Numbered from the stretch's first letter, positions 48,109 to 57,900 are shown. The stretch is DNA of 60,439 bases from Lachnospiraceae bacterium (GCA_022790855.1 JAAVYA010000022.1:1-60439); one strand, 5' to 3'. Numbers and translations: made by a program. The notes: generated from the letters alone by a model not told the origin.

Positions 48109-48879
48109 ATGTTAAAAACCCCCATAAATGAATTAAAATATACCATCGGCGGGGAAAACTACAGAATCAACAACTATATTACCATTTATAACCCTTACGT
48201 GTATGAAGTAAAGGACTTTGGCGAAGAACATTATTTCAGCGTTCTAAACGTATTTACCCGTAAACCCTACGACATAGCCGTAGAACTGGATGATATCCAC
48301 ATTGATTACCAGTCGGTCACGGAATGGGATCTGTTCTACGAATCCGCCCCACTGATCCCGGTGGAGCAGACATGCATACTATTTGGAAAACTGGATTTCA
48401 CAGAATTTGACAAATGCGTAAACCCAGAAGACGGGCTGAAATTCCTTCAAAACAGACACAACCCCAACATCCGTATCGACGAAGCAATCTATCAAAAAAT
48501 CGTCGCTTACTTAAGGCACATGCATTTTATCAGTGAAAAAGCAGAATATGACGTTGGAAATTCCACGGCCAAAAAATTCCTGATCGACCGGATGCGCAGA
48601 AAACAGAAAAAATATCTGAAAGACCTGGCCTCCGGAAAAGCGAAACCTCATTCGCAATTATCCGATATGATTAAATACTGCGTGAACAATTCCAATTTCA
48701 AATACGATTATTCTACTATCATGAGCCTTAAATTAAATCTGCTTTACGAATCTTATTTCTTTATCATCCATGGCAATGAAAGAGAAAACGTAATGTCAGG
48801 CATCTATCACGGCACGATAGATACTACAAAAATGAAAGACAAAAGTATTTTAAACATTATCCCGGACCTGCATAAGTAG
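48109..48879 (+). CDS. unknown protein of the tail-like module
   Basis: A 256-residue protein with no recognised domain. It is mixed charged, with a basic helix (FLIDRMRRKQKKYLKDLASG) and a conserved-looking tail (FIIHGNERENVMSGIYHGTI). Its position directly before the tail-tube-like gene suggests a structural or assembly role in a phage tail. The ATG at 48109 has AAGGAG 8 nt upstream; a GTG at 48079 in the same frame is less well placed. The stop codon lies within the terminator hairpin. Confidence 0.7.
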   Translation: MLKTPINELKYTIGGENYRINNYITIYNPYVYEVKDFGEEHYFSVLNVFTRKPYDIAVELDDIHIDYQSVTEWDLFYESAPLIPVEQTCILFGKLDFTEFDKCVNPEDGLKFLQNRHNPNIRIDEAIYQKIVAYLRHMHFISEKAEYDVGNSTAKKFLIDRMRRKQKKYLKDLASGKAKPHSQLSDMIKYCVNNSNFKYDYSTIMSLKLNLLYESYFFIIHGNERENVMSGIYHGTIDTTKMKDKSILNIIPDLHK

Positions 48880-48893
48880 GTCCCTTATTTTTT
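48864..48893 (+). terminator. hairpin terminator/attenuator overlapping a stop codon
   Basis: GGACCT (48864-48869) pairs with AGGTCC (48878-48883), followed by CTTATTTTTT. A related copy at 52062 has the stem changed to GGGCC/GGCCC, a compensatory change that supports a real structure. It may lower read-through into the tail-tube gene. Confidence 0.75.
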
Positions 48894-48915
48894 CAATTTT
48901 AAGGAGGAAACAACA

Positions 48916-49734
48916 ATGAGTGTAAATTCAAACAAGTATATCGTACAGAACATGGAAAGATTAAGCTTTTTCGATTTGGCAAACGGCGTATGCCAGTTTG
49001 TAGTGGATGACCTTCAGGAGTCCACCATGACCAATGAACAGGAAACCGTATACGCTACCGGCAAAAACGGCGTAAAGATCGGCTCTGCCGATAGAAATAA
49101 AGCAAGCCGCATCACCGCCACAAACGGGGCGATCGTAGACGGCGTTATGGCCATGCAGGTAGGTTCCCCGGTGGTCAAAGGAACAACCATTATCCCCAAG
49201 CACTTCTTTATGCTTACCACCACAGACGGGACTACCGTAGATGTGGCGATCAAGCCCGTTGGGGAGGTTGGCAACGAAATTCCCTATATCTACAAAAGGA
49301 ACGCGGACGGAACCGTAGGAAAGCCCTATCCTATCGCCGCTGAGGCGACTGCCGAATCCTTCAAATACGACCCTGCCACAAAGAAAATCACCCTCCCCAC
49401 CGACGTATTCGCAGCCGGAGAAGTGGTGTATGCATTTTACGACATCGAAGTAAAGGATGCAAAGAAGATCAGCAATGACGAAGATAAATTCTCCGCTACC
49501 GGTATGCTGATTGCCGACTGTTTTGCAAAAGACCTCTGCACCGACAAGAGCTACTATGCAAAAATCATTTACCCCAAGGCAAAAGCCTCCGGCAACTTCG
49601 AGCTGTCCTTCGGCAACGATCCTTCCGTACAGAACATGGAATTCGAAGCCCTTTCCGGCGGATGCGGCAGCAGCACATCTAAGAGATTATGGGACTTCAT
49701 CGTATTCGACGAAGACGACGCCGCTGCGCTGTAA
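48916..49734 (+). CDS. tail-tube-like phage structural protein
   Basis: A 272-residue protein with a beta-rich composition. Its C-terminal half (FSATGMLIADCFAKDLCTD; KASGNFELSFGNDPSVQNME; KRLWDFIVFDEDD) resembles major tail tube proteins of Firmicutes phages. Its place before small chaperone-like genes and a tape measure gene is the classic tail order. AAGGAGGAAAC precedes the ATG. A capsid protein is less likely because no portal or protease gene is in view. Confidence 0.6.
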   Translation: MSVNSNKYIVQNMERLSFFDLANGVCQFVVDDLQESTMTNEQETVYATGKNGVKIGSADRNKASRITATNGAIVDGVMAMQVGSPVVKGTTIIPKHFFMLTTTDGTTVDVAIKPVGEVGNEIPYIYKRNADGTVGKPYPIAAEATAESFKYDPATKKITLPTDVFAAGEVVYAFYDIEVKDAKKISNDEDKFSATGMLIADCFAKDLCTDKSYYAKIIYPKAKASGNFELSFGNDPSVQNMEFEALSGGCGSSTSKRLWDFIVFDEDDAAAL

Positions 49735-49744
49735 TCGAACCGAA

Positions 49745-49854
49745 CAGGAAGTTTTTCCTGCTCTTTGTATGGCCCGCGCACTGCCTTTTTGGCATTTCCC
49801 TGCGCGGGCCTATGCACAAATATGCAAGGCTTAGGATACTCCCAGGCCTTGCAA
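49745..49854 (+). other. cluster of three hairpins after the tail-tube-like gene
   Basis: Stems are CAGGAA/TTCCTG (49745-49760), a perfect 10-bp GGCCCGCGCA/TGCGCGGGCC (49771-49810) and GCAAGGC with GCCTTGC (about 49823-49853). None has a classic T-run, so they may stabilise or process the tail-tube mRNA, which must be made in excess. Confidence 0.5.
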
Positions 49855-49880
49855 TATCTTAACAGAAAGGATGTTTCTAA

Positions 49881-50267
49881 ATGAAAGCAAACACCATTTG
49901 CAAATATTCCAAATGCAATCTGGGAAAAGACGGCGGCAGAAAGCATTACTATAGCTGCGGTTTTTGTGTAGCAAGCGAAAACTGGCGTTCCATGGCTTGC
50001 TGTAAAGAACATTATCAGCTCTACATGGAGGAAGTCCGCCACGCACGGCAATCCGGCCAGGAAACCGACCTCCTGCCAGACCGTACCGACCTGACAAAAG
50101 AAGAGGTGAGGGCCCTGCAACAGAAGCCTCTTGACCAGGTGAAACAAGAAACCGAACAAGAGCTTTCAGAATATGCCCTGGAAGACGGAAATCTTGACCT
50201 CATTGATACCGTAGAAAAAATCAACAAAGAATTGGAAGGAGCAGATACCTATGATCACACTATTTAG
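49881..50267 (+). CDS. small Cys/His-rich protein in the tail-chaperone position
   Basis: A 128-residue protein with no recognised family. Its first 45 residues carry Cys and His residues (ICKYSKCNLG; YYSCGFCVASE; MACCKEHYQLY) that could bind zinc. The rest is acidic and helical. Position between tail tube and tape measure is where tail-assembly chaperones (gpG-like) are encoded; that role is inferred only from order. Its end overlaps the next start by 17 nt in another frame. Confidence 0.65.
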   Translation: MKANTICKYSKCNLGKDGGRKHYYSCGFCVASENWRSMACCKEHYQLYMEEVRHARQSGQETDLLPDRTDLTKEEVRALQQKPLDQVKQETEQELSEYALEDGNLDLIDTVEKINKELEGADTYDHTI

Positions 50268-50430
50268 AACAATCCGGCTTTGGCAGCTAAAAATAAAATG
50301 GAAACTGGCCCTTATGCAGTTTCTCGACCAACAGCTTTCGGATCTTACGAAAAATCCCCAGGAATTGGAGAAAAAGTTTGTGGATGCTTTAGCAGAACTG
50401 ATTCATAACAGCCCTACGGCGTCTGAATAA
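50251..50430 (+). CDS. 59-residue protein overlapping the previous gene
   Basis: A short helical protein (MITLFRTIRLWQLKIKWKLA at the start, NPQELEKKFVDALAELIHNS near the end). AAGGAG is 9 nt before the ATG. The overlap with the upstream gene resembles the G / G-T chaperone arrangement of tailed phages, although here a separate start rather than a slippery frameshift site is seen. It is too short for most automatic calls. Confidence 0.6.
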   Translation: MITLFRTIRLWQLKIKWKLALMQFLDQQLSDLTKNPQELEKKFVDALAELIHNSPTASE

Positions 50431-50474
50431 ATACACGGTCTGAAAAGCTTCTATCCCAGAGTGTATTTTTCTTT
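50430..50474 (+). terminator. hairpin terminator
   Basis: AATACAC (50430-50436) pairs with GTGTATT (50461-50467), followed by TTTCTTT. It ends the transcript of the small tail genes and separates them from cargo genes. Confidence 0.6.
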
Positions 50475-50583
50475 CACATCGAACGAATTTTAATACTATT
50501 TTTCCTCTTTTGCATGATTTTATTGATTTCATCCGTAAAATCGCATATAATATAAATATCTAAAATAAAAGGGGGATTGAACC

Positions 50584-50634
50584 ATGGTTGTTACAGCAAC
50601 AGAATTAAAGCGGAAAGCTGTAACAAGTATGTAA
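50584..50634 (+). pseudogene. remnant of a Phd/YefM-like antitoxin gene
   Basis: A 16-codon ORF with an AAAGGGGG-type site encodes VVTATELKRKAV, matching the usual N-terminus of prevent-host-death antitoxins, then stops. No toxin follows. The 50635-50761 stretch shows no gene. Confidence 0.4.
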
Positions 50635-50761
50635 AAAACTTAATATTTTGAAATCCGTCAAACTGAATTAATACCAGATAAGAACAAAATTTTTATAGAA
50701 AAGCATAGAGACTGTATCACTTATATGTTTACCAGCATCATCTACTACTCCATCAATACCC

Positions 50762-51202
50762 TTATGCTTTGATACATCTTTCAAAAATTAGAACAGTTTG
50801 GTCGATTGTTGCATTCGTTATGCTTCCAAAACCAGCCATAGATATACCAGTAGAAATTTTCCCTATTTCTGAACTAAACATAGTATGAAGTCTCCATCCT
50901 TTTTTTGACCATTCAGATAAAGTATCTTGTATTGCTCTTTCATCTATTACACCACTTAATAAATCATTTATTACAATTAGCTTATATTCAAAAATAGGAT
51001 TTTTAGATAATTGATTCCGTTTTATTTCTTCCATTTGCTTCAATTTTTCTTCTTTTTCTTTTTGTTGTTCCATTTGTTTGTATCTTCGTTCCACATTTTC
51101 TTCACTTGTTATAACTTTTCTTATAGAAAAATTATAGTGACATTTAAAACATTCATCTACCGTATTCCCAAGTAATTCACCACAATTTGGACAAGTTTTC
51201 AT
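50762..51202 (-). CDS. zinc-ribbon DUF4177 protein
   Basis: A 146-residue protein. An N-terminal zinc ribbon (MKTCPNCGE ... CFKCHYNF) is followed by a coiled-coil, charged helix (about 35-65) and a DUF4177-like domain (FEYKLIVINDLLSG ... LSEWSKKGWRLHTMF). The function of DUF4177 is unknown. It is reversed relative to the tail genes and AT-rich, so it looks like inserted cargo. Confidence 0.75.
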   Translation of the reverse strand: MKTCPNCGELLGNTVDECFKCHYNFSIRKVITSEENVERRYKQMEQQKEKEEKLKQMEEIKRNQLSKNPIFEYKLIVINDLLSGVIDERAIQDTLSEWSKKGWRLHTMFSSEIGKISTGISMAGFGSITNATIDQTVLIFERCIKA

Positions 51203-51517
51203 TATAATTTCTCCTTTTAAAAATTTATTTTACTTCTATTTTCAATTATACTTTTCCATAAAGTATAAATCAAGCACTAACTGCGCTGGCTCCTGGCTTG
51301 TAAAATCAGGAGGTTTATGGTAGTATAGAGATACGAAAACAGAAGGAAAATACGGCAAGCATAGAACTGGTATTGCAGATTGTACTGGAAAAGCCGGATT
51401 TAAAGGTGTTGGCCGTCCGTACCCAGGTATTTGTAGAGAAAATGCGGAATATGCAGGACTTCCTCTTGACGAAGTCATAAAATTGAAAGCAGAGCGGACA
51501 GCATAAAACAAAACCGT
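51203..51517. other. gap with a possible decayed ORF
   Basis: No intact gene is seen. A plus-strand open stretch of about 55 codons ending at 51506 (CRENAEYAGLPLDEVIKLKA near its end) has no start codon with a ribosome binding site. It looks like the 3' end of a lost gene and is followed by a terminator. Confidence 0.4.
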
Positions 51518-51557
51518 AGGCCGGGAGTCTAAAAACAGGTTCCCGGCCTTATTTTTT
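51518..51557 (+). terminator. strong rho-independent terminator
   Basis: AGGCCGGGA (51518-51526) pairs with TCCCGGCCT (51541-51549), followed by TATTTTTTG. Confidence 0.85.
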
Positions 51558-51646
51558 GCCCTGATATGTAAATTTTCTGCGAATTTGATTCAAAAATCCT
51601 TTACAAGACGTCACTGGTGCTGCTGATTATTCAAAAGCAATAGATG

Positions 51647-51748
51647 GATTCCGGCACCATAATTGCCATTGCCAACGGCCTGAACGGCCTGCTGTCCGTG
51701 ATAAATAAAATAACGGTGGCGTTCGGTTCACTCGGTTCCATCGACCTG
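51647..51748 (+). pseudogene. decayed fragment of a tape measure gene
   Basis: These 102 nt align without gaps to 53267-53368 of the intact tape measure part (for example GCCTGCTGTCCGTG followed by ATAAATAAAATAACG). The surrounding frame is broken. It marks an ancestral tape measure copy lost at this place. Confidence 0.85.
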
Positions 51749-51792
51749 TCTAAATTACATGATGTTGAAGGCCAAAACCAAACAAAACCAGC

Positions 51793-52090
51793 AAAACAAA
51801 CCGTACTGCAAAGCAAATTTTAGGAAAATAGAAAGTGCCAGAATCACCAGAAAAATCAAGGGTTCCAGAACCCCAATCCCGTTTTGCTTACTATGAGAAG
51901 GGAAAAGCACAAGAAAGGAGGGACGGCCCATGCACCAGATCAAGTAAACCAACACCCATCGCCCAAACATTGCTTTACCACCCATGACAATGACAGAGAA
52001 AACATCATGCCACGGCTGGTTCTGCAGCAATGGAAAACAAACGCATTTGAAACATAATCCCGGGCCCGCACAAGCAGGCCCCTTATTTTT
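51793..52090 (+). pseudogene. decayed copy of the zinc-ribbon gene end, spacer and terminator
   Basis: 51793-51983 resembles 47875-48068 (end of the zinc-ribbon gene and its spacer, including the five-codon ORF). 51984-52090 resembles the end of the 256-residue protein gene and the terminator at 48864-48893, with the middle of that gene deleted. The copied terminator has stem GGGCC/GGCCC at 52062-52081. The block lies directly upstream of the tape measure start. Confidence 0.85.
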
Positions 52091-52114
52091 TCAATTTTAT
52101 CAAGGAGGAACTAT

Positions 52115-53407
52115 ATGGACAAACTTTTATCATCGCTTCAACCAAAAATAAAACAGATCACAGAAAAAATCTCTGCATTAGCAGGCAGCTTCAAAAACCT
52201 CGGGGCTGCCATAAGCCAGACTGGGAAACTAACCGCCCTTTTCAAGAACCAGTTTTCCCAGGCCTCCCAGGCATTTTCCCAATGGCTCTCCCTGGGCAAT
52301 GGCGTTAATTTCCTCATTTCCCAAACCAGGGATTCCATCGCAGAGCTGAAAAACGTCAACACCGTCCTGACCGAGATCAGCAAAACAAGCAATTTAACAC
52401 AACAACAGTTGAAAGCCATCGGCGACACAGCCTTTGATGCAGCAAGCAAATACGGCGCAAAGGTATCCGACTATCTCGCCGGCGTCCAGGAAATGTACCA
52501 TGCCGGATACAAGAACGCAGAGCAGATGGCGAACCTAAGCACACTGGCCCAAATCTCCGGCGGCCTGGACCCGGGCCTGGCCAACGACTATCTCATCGCC
52601 AGCGACGCCGCTTACCAGTATGCTGGGGATACTGAAAAACTGAACAGGCTCCTGGACGGCCAGAGCCAGGTGACAAGCCGGAACGCCGTCTCCATGGAAG
52701 AACTGGCCTATGCCACCAAAGAAGCCGCTTCCCATCTGGCCAATGCCGGTATTTCCGAAAATGAACTGACCGCCCTCCTGGGCGCCGGCATCGCAACCAC
52801 CAGGGAATCCAGCGAAACCGTAGCCCGCGCCGTCAAAGGCATCATTATGAGCCTGCAGCAGGTACAAGGCGAAACCGGCTTCCAGACCGAAGTCCTGGAC
52901 GAACAACAGCTCCAGAAGGTGGAGGCAAGATGCCACAGCCTCGGCGTAGAACTGGAATATATGCAGGACGGCGCAGCCAGATTACGGGACCCTATGGAAG
53001 TCCTCAAAGAACTTGCAACAGTTTATAATTCCCTGCCGGAGGATTCCGCCCAAAAATCAGGCATCCTGTCTGATATTGGAGGGAAATACCGCAGCAACGT
53101 ACTATCCAGCATCCTCTCCAACTGGGATCTGTACGAGAAAATGCTGGGGGATTACGAAAACTCCGGCGGGGCCGCTTTTGACGGGGCAATGAAGTCCGCC
53201 AACAGCCTGGAAGGCTCGTTGAACCAGCTAAAGAACACATGGACGGATACCGTGGGGAATATCGCAGATTCCGGCTCCATGATCGCCATAACCAACGGCC
53301 TCAACGGCCTGCTGTCCGTGGTAAATAAAATAACGGCGGCGTTCGGTCCCTTAAGCTCCATCGGCCTGGGGGCTGGATTATTCGCCGGATTGAAAAATGT
53401 AGGTTGA
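52115..53407 (+). CDS. tape measure protein, first part (TP901-like), interrupted by an intron
   Basis: A 430-residue N-terminal portion of a phage tail tape measure protein, which sets tail length and often helps DNA or effector passage. The TP901 core is clear (NTVLTEISKTSNLTQQQL; LAYATKEAASHLANAGI; GILSDIGGKYRSNVLSSIL). The frame runs out within a few codons of the intron start after FAGLKNV. AAGGAGG precedes the ATG at 52115. The DNA is GC-rich (40 of 60 bases at 52561-52620). The continuation is encoded from 54960. Confidence 0.85.
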   Translation: MDKLLSSLQPKIKQITEKISALAGSFKNLGAAISQTGKLTALFKNQFSQASQAFSQWLSLGNGVNFLISQTRDSIAELKNVNTVLTEISKTSNLTQQQLKAIGDTAFDAASKYGAKVSDYLAGVQEMYHAGYKNAEQMANLSTLAQISGGLDPGLANDYLIASDAAYQYAGDTEKLNRLLDGQSQVTSRNAVSMEELAYATKEAASHLANAGISENELTALLGAGIATTRESSETVARAVKGIIMSLQQVQGETGFQTEVLDEQQLQKVEARCHSLGVELEYMQDGAARLRDPMEVLKELATVYNSLPEDSAQKSGILSDIGGKYRSNVLSSILSNWDLYEKMLGDYENSGGAAFDGAMKSANSLEGSLNQLKNTWTDTVGNIADSGSMIAITNGLNGLLSVVNKITAAFGPLSSIGLGAGLFAGLKNVG

Positions 53408-54160
53408 CGCAGACAAAGCGTTGCTTGTTGTTTGCCCATATGCCCGCTTCACCTAAACGGCATAGCGTTATGCCGCAGGGTGCGGTGTATGGAAGGGTAA
53501 AGTTCCATATACATAGTCCGCTATATAGAGATAAAACGAATGTATTAAACTATATAGATTAGGGTAAATTGCTGGGAAGGATACTACATCCACGCACGAA
53601 AAGAAACTGCTTGCAGCTTAATAAGACAGACTGCCAGATTCGCAGGAAGCAAGACTGATTTCCTGCCATCAAGTCTTAGTAAGCGGTGTTGGGAACCCAA
53701 CTATGGAAACATATAAAACAATGCAAGAGTTGTGGAAAGATGCAAATCTAAGACACGTCCGGTTCCATATTTTTTATCCGGTAAGTGCACAATCAGCAGC
53801 GAAACCACCCCTGCTTATTAACTTATAAAAAAGCAGGCGGGATGCGTGAGCATTCCAGTTAAGGCGCATAAAGCATGTTGTATACTACTAAGTGCAGCAT
53901 CTTTATAGAGAACTGGCAAATCTGAAAGCGCAGACACTTGTGGGACGTCCAGAGACTTTAATCCTCGGTATGCACCAGATATGCCTGGTGTGTATTTAAC
54001 AGAAAGTCCAGTCACGTTGGTAACATGGAATACGCCAATATGAGAACGGCAGTTTAAAGACTACGGTTCGCTCCTGTTATAATCCAAACAGCCTGTGATT
54101 ATAACAAGGATTAGTAGATGTGGGTTTCTCTGTCGTGCTAATGGAGAAATAGAAAATAAA
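53405..54160 (+). ncRNA. group I self-splicing intron in the tape measure gene
   Basis: The conserved P, Q, R and S elements occur in order. P (53566-53579, AAATTGCTGGGAAG) pairs with Q (53791-53806, AATCAGCAGCGAAACC) through TTGCTG/CAGCAG, forming P4. R (53946-53970, CCAGAGACTTTAATCC) pairs with S (54001-54009) through GACTT/AAGTC, forming P7. A 5' splice site after AAATGT (about 53404) can form P1 with GCGTT at about 53418, placing the needed U-G pair at the junction. The 3' end is not certain: it may be near 54160, or as far as the tape measure restart at 54960. No homing endonuclease gene is present. Confidence 0.75.
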
Positions 54161-54226
54161 GGTTGAAGTAGTACAGGAAACAGAAAAGAAAATAAAGGAC
54201 GAAAACACTATAGTTTATGACGACGC

Positions 54227-54273
54227 AAAAAATCGCTGAACCCCAACACACACAAGAGATACAGCGATTTTTT
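54227..54273. terminator. bidirectional terminator hairpin
   Basis: Twelve-bp arms AAAAAATCGCTG (54227-54238) and CAGCGATTTTTT (54262-54273) with a 23-nt loop. It likely ends the reverse lipoprotein gene and may also stop plus-strand read-through from the first tape measure part. Confidence 0.8.
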
Positions 54274-54382
54274 AATACGAGCTGTCAAAGACAGGATTAT
54301 AATATGTTATTCATAAACATATCTGCCGTTTACCATACACAGATGAAAAATTCAAGTGAGAAATATCATAACGAAAATAAAA

Positions 54383-54895
54383 CTACCTTAATTCTCTCCC
54401 ATATAGCGCATCACATATATGTATTGAGGTTATTTTAGAACCATCGGTACAATATGTAATCCAAATCCCTGTATCTTCCTTATTTGGATCCGTAAGAACT
54501 TGTTCATTTTTATTATTAAAAAAAATATTATATCTATCCCCTGATTGTCTTATATTACTAAATGTGCCTTTTAATTTATCAATACTATCTCCAACGGATA
54601 TTCCTTTATATGTTATTATGTCTTCATCTACAATATAAATATATCGGATCATCCCATCACGAACTATAATACAACTATCATTTCGTTCGGAAATTCCAAA
54701 AGCAATACTTACTGTATGCTCTAAAATTGTAAAATCATCTATACTAATGTTATCTTCTACATCATAGTAAGATAATACAGATGTACCTTTTGCAATCTCA
54801 TACGGATTGTCTACACTAATTTGACCCGGCTTATTCTGAGAGCAGCCCGATAATAAAAAAAGCAACGTTATCAAAAGCAAAAAATGTTTTTTCAT
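54383..54895 (-). CDS. small hypothetical lipoprotein (cargo inside the tape measure locus)
   Basis: A 170-residue AT-rich gene with a signal peptide and lipobox LSGC (Cys at residue 18). The mature part is beta-rich with no family I recognise (RDGMIRYIYIVDEDIITYKG; GISVGDSIDKLKGTFSNI). It is read opposite to the tail genes and sits between two parts of the tape measure gene. An immunity or superinfection-exclusion lipoprotein would fit such a place, but this is only a guess. Confidence 0.7.
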   Translation of the reverse strand: MKKHFLLLITLLFLLSGCSQNKPGQISVDNPYEIAKGTSVLSYYDVEDNISIDDFTILEHTVSIAFGISERNDSCIIVRDGMIRYIYIVDEDIITYKGISVGDSIDKLKGTFSNIRQSGDRYNIFFNNKNEQVLTDPNKEDTGIWITYCTDGSKITSIHICDALYGRELR

Positions 54896-54959
54896 ACGAA
54901 TTTCCTTCCATATACTATTTTTTATTGAGTGTAATAAAGTATATCACAATACCTTAACT

Positions 54960-57900
54960 ATGGCAATCTCCAAAATTGCCGAAATTGAACGTATCCACAA
55001 CATCCATAGTAGTTCTCCACAGACTGCAAAATTTTATAGTATGGTATTCAAACAACAATTAATGGATATCTCAACAGTACTAAACAACACAGGAAATACA
55101 ACAAAATTACTTACTTCGTTTAACGCTTTAGATATTACACAGCAAAAGGTACTGATCTCTTCATCCTTACTATCTGCAAAACAGAAAGAGCAATGTGTTA
55201 TGATGGCAGCTTTATCTGCTGCAAATACTAAATATACAGCCGAGCAACTAGTAAAAGCTACTGGAATCTCTGCGGAGACACTAGCTAATTGGGGGTTAAT
55301 TGCATCAACAGATACATTAACAATTTCCGAATTAGCTGAACTGGCTGCAAGTGATGTACAGGCAAAAGCTGTATTGGATAAAATCATAGCACGAAATGCA
55401 GAAGCAGTCGCAAATGGTGAAGCAGCTGCTTCTAATGCTGCCCTTACGGCGAGCGAGGGAGGAGCAACATTAGCTACTGGCTCATTCACAACAGCTATCA
55501 AAGCTAACATAAAGGCCATGATTACATGGATGACCACTACTCCACTTGGATGGCTAGCCATGTTAGTTGGCGGTGTCTTTCTTGCAGTTAAAGCATACGA
55601 TACCCTAACTGTATCTGTAAAAGAACAGAAAGAAAAAATGGAAGATTCCATGTCAGCATATAAAGATGCCAAAAGTGAATTATCTAACATTATTACAGAA
55701 CTTGAAAATCAAGAACAAGCAATGAATGATTTACTCACAAAAGAAAATTTGACATATGCGGAACAAGGGCAGTTAGAAGAACTTCAAGCAATAACAAGAG
55801 AACTTCGTATACAGAAAGACTTAGCTGAAAAAGAGGAAGGTAGAGCCCAAAAAGAAGTTGCAAAAGACGCTTCAGACTTATTCAATAAACAATTTGGTAA
55901 GTATGATATCTCCGAAAACGCAATTAGTAAATACGAAAATATTGATTCTATATCAAATTTAGCCTTAGATAATAACGATATTTCTGCTGTGATTGCTGGT
56001 TATAATAAGGCTAATGAATCACTCGAAAAAGCATATGCTTCTAAAAACCAAGAAGGTATTGATTATTTTAAATCATTAACAGAAAATTTCAAAGATAGTA
56101 TCTTTGAAACAGCACAGGAATTACAGGAACAGCAATCAAATATTGCTGATTACTACAATACGATCAAAGGCATTTCCTATGATGATTTGACAAACGAACA
56201 AAAGGGAATTGTTGATTCATATCATTCAATTTCCGATGCTATAGAATTAATCTATCAGCAATTAGATCCAAATACATGGAAATCTATGCAGATTGAAAAC
56301 GTGTTTGATACGGAAGGCATTGAAAAGACCAAAGAAGAACTACTCGAGATGGTGAAGGCTGGGGAATTTGATGAAAACACTCTGCAGTCATATCCAAAAT
56401 TATCAGCGGCATTAGAGCAGAATAAGGTTTCTGCCAGCGAATTGCGGAATGAATTAAAAGCATTAGCTGAGGCTGAAGCCAATGTGAAAGGCGACCCCAT
56501 CTCATTCTCCTCCCGCTTCAAAAACCTCTGGGATTCCGAGATCTTCTCTTCCGCAAGATCAGACCTTATATCCCTTTCCAAAGAAGCAGGCATCACAGGA
56601 AACGACATCCTCTCCCTTGCCATGGAAAATGGAGCCCTTGCCGCACTCTTAAAAGATTCCGGCATCTCCGCCCAGTTTGCAGCCTCATGCTTCAACCGGG
56701 TCTGTAACGGGGCAGACGGCTTCTCCGCCATCACAGAAGATGCACTGGCGTTAGACAAGGTGCTCCACGGGATGGATGAAAGCCTGGAATCCGTATCACA
56801 GGCAAAATCCAAGTATGACAAAGCAATCTCCGGGGATGATTACAACACGGAATTTAAAAACTACCAGGATGCCTACCAAAGCGCCATGGAAATGTTTGAA
56901 AACGGGGAATATGGGAAGCACTTCAGCTCTGCCATGGAATACTTATTAGGCGACGATTCCTATACCATGGGCATTGATGAAATGTATGAAGCCATGAAAA
57001 ACCTGGAAAGCGTCTTTGGGGAAAACGGGGACAACGGGCTGGGTTTCTTAGACAGGCTCTACAGCAAGAAAGACGTATTGGAGGGCCTGGGCTCCTCCCT
57101 GGAGCAGTTAAGCGACGGCACCTATAACTATGACCTGAACCCGGACGATTTCGAAGCCATCGGGGAAGCCGTAGGCATGACTGCGGAGGAAGTGGCCGCA
57201 TGCACCAACGCCCTTGGGATGTTTGGGAACCATGTATCCTACGATATCGGCGAACTTGAAACTACATTAAAAGGCATGTCCATCTCTGCCAAAGACGGCA
57301 AGGACGCATTCCTCTCCTTACAGGGCATGGAATCCATGCTTTCCAGCCTCGGCTATACTGGAGAAGATATCTACCATATTATGGAGCAGATCAAGGATAT
57401 GGGCAGCCTCAACCTGATCGACTTCAGCAAAGACGATGAAGAATCCCTAAATGAGATCGTCTCCCAGCTCAAAGAACTGGATATGCTGGAACTTGACGGG
57501 AAGAACATCAACGTGGACTCCCTCATTGAAAACCTGGCGTCCTCCTTCCATATGACTTCCGACGATATCACCTCATTCCTCAGCAGCCTTGGCGAAAATT
57601 ATAATTTCACGGATAATTCCGGGAATGACGTTTCCCAAGCCGAAGCAGCAGATAAGGTACAGCAGCCTGAACTTTACCGTACAAAGGAAGCTGCGGACTC
57701 CACGGCGGAAAGCGTGGATGCTGTAAGTACCGCCGTCGACCTGTTAAATAACAAGAAACTGATAGGGATAAACGAAGAGTTCGGCGCTTTAAAAGGCGCG
57801 GTATCTGCCGTCGCAGACGAAGTCGGGCTGCTCTCCGGCAAGGTGGATGAACTCGCCAGAAAGACTGCCTCCGTAAGCTTTGGCGGCATCCAATACGTAC

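Noticed and set aside
53507..53519. ACATAGTCCG as a group I S element
   Set aside because: It lies before the P element, the wrong order. The AAGTC at 54004 is in the right order and pairs with R.
53727..53766. Possible group II intron domain V (CACGTCCGGTTC)
   Set aside because: No matching 5' strand is found to pair with it, and the group I core elements explain the region better.
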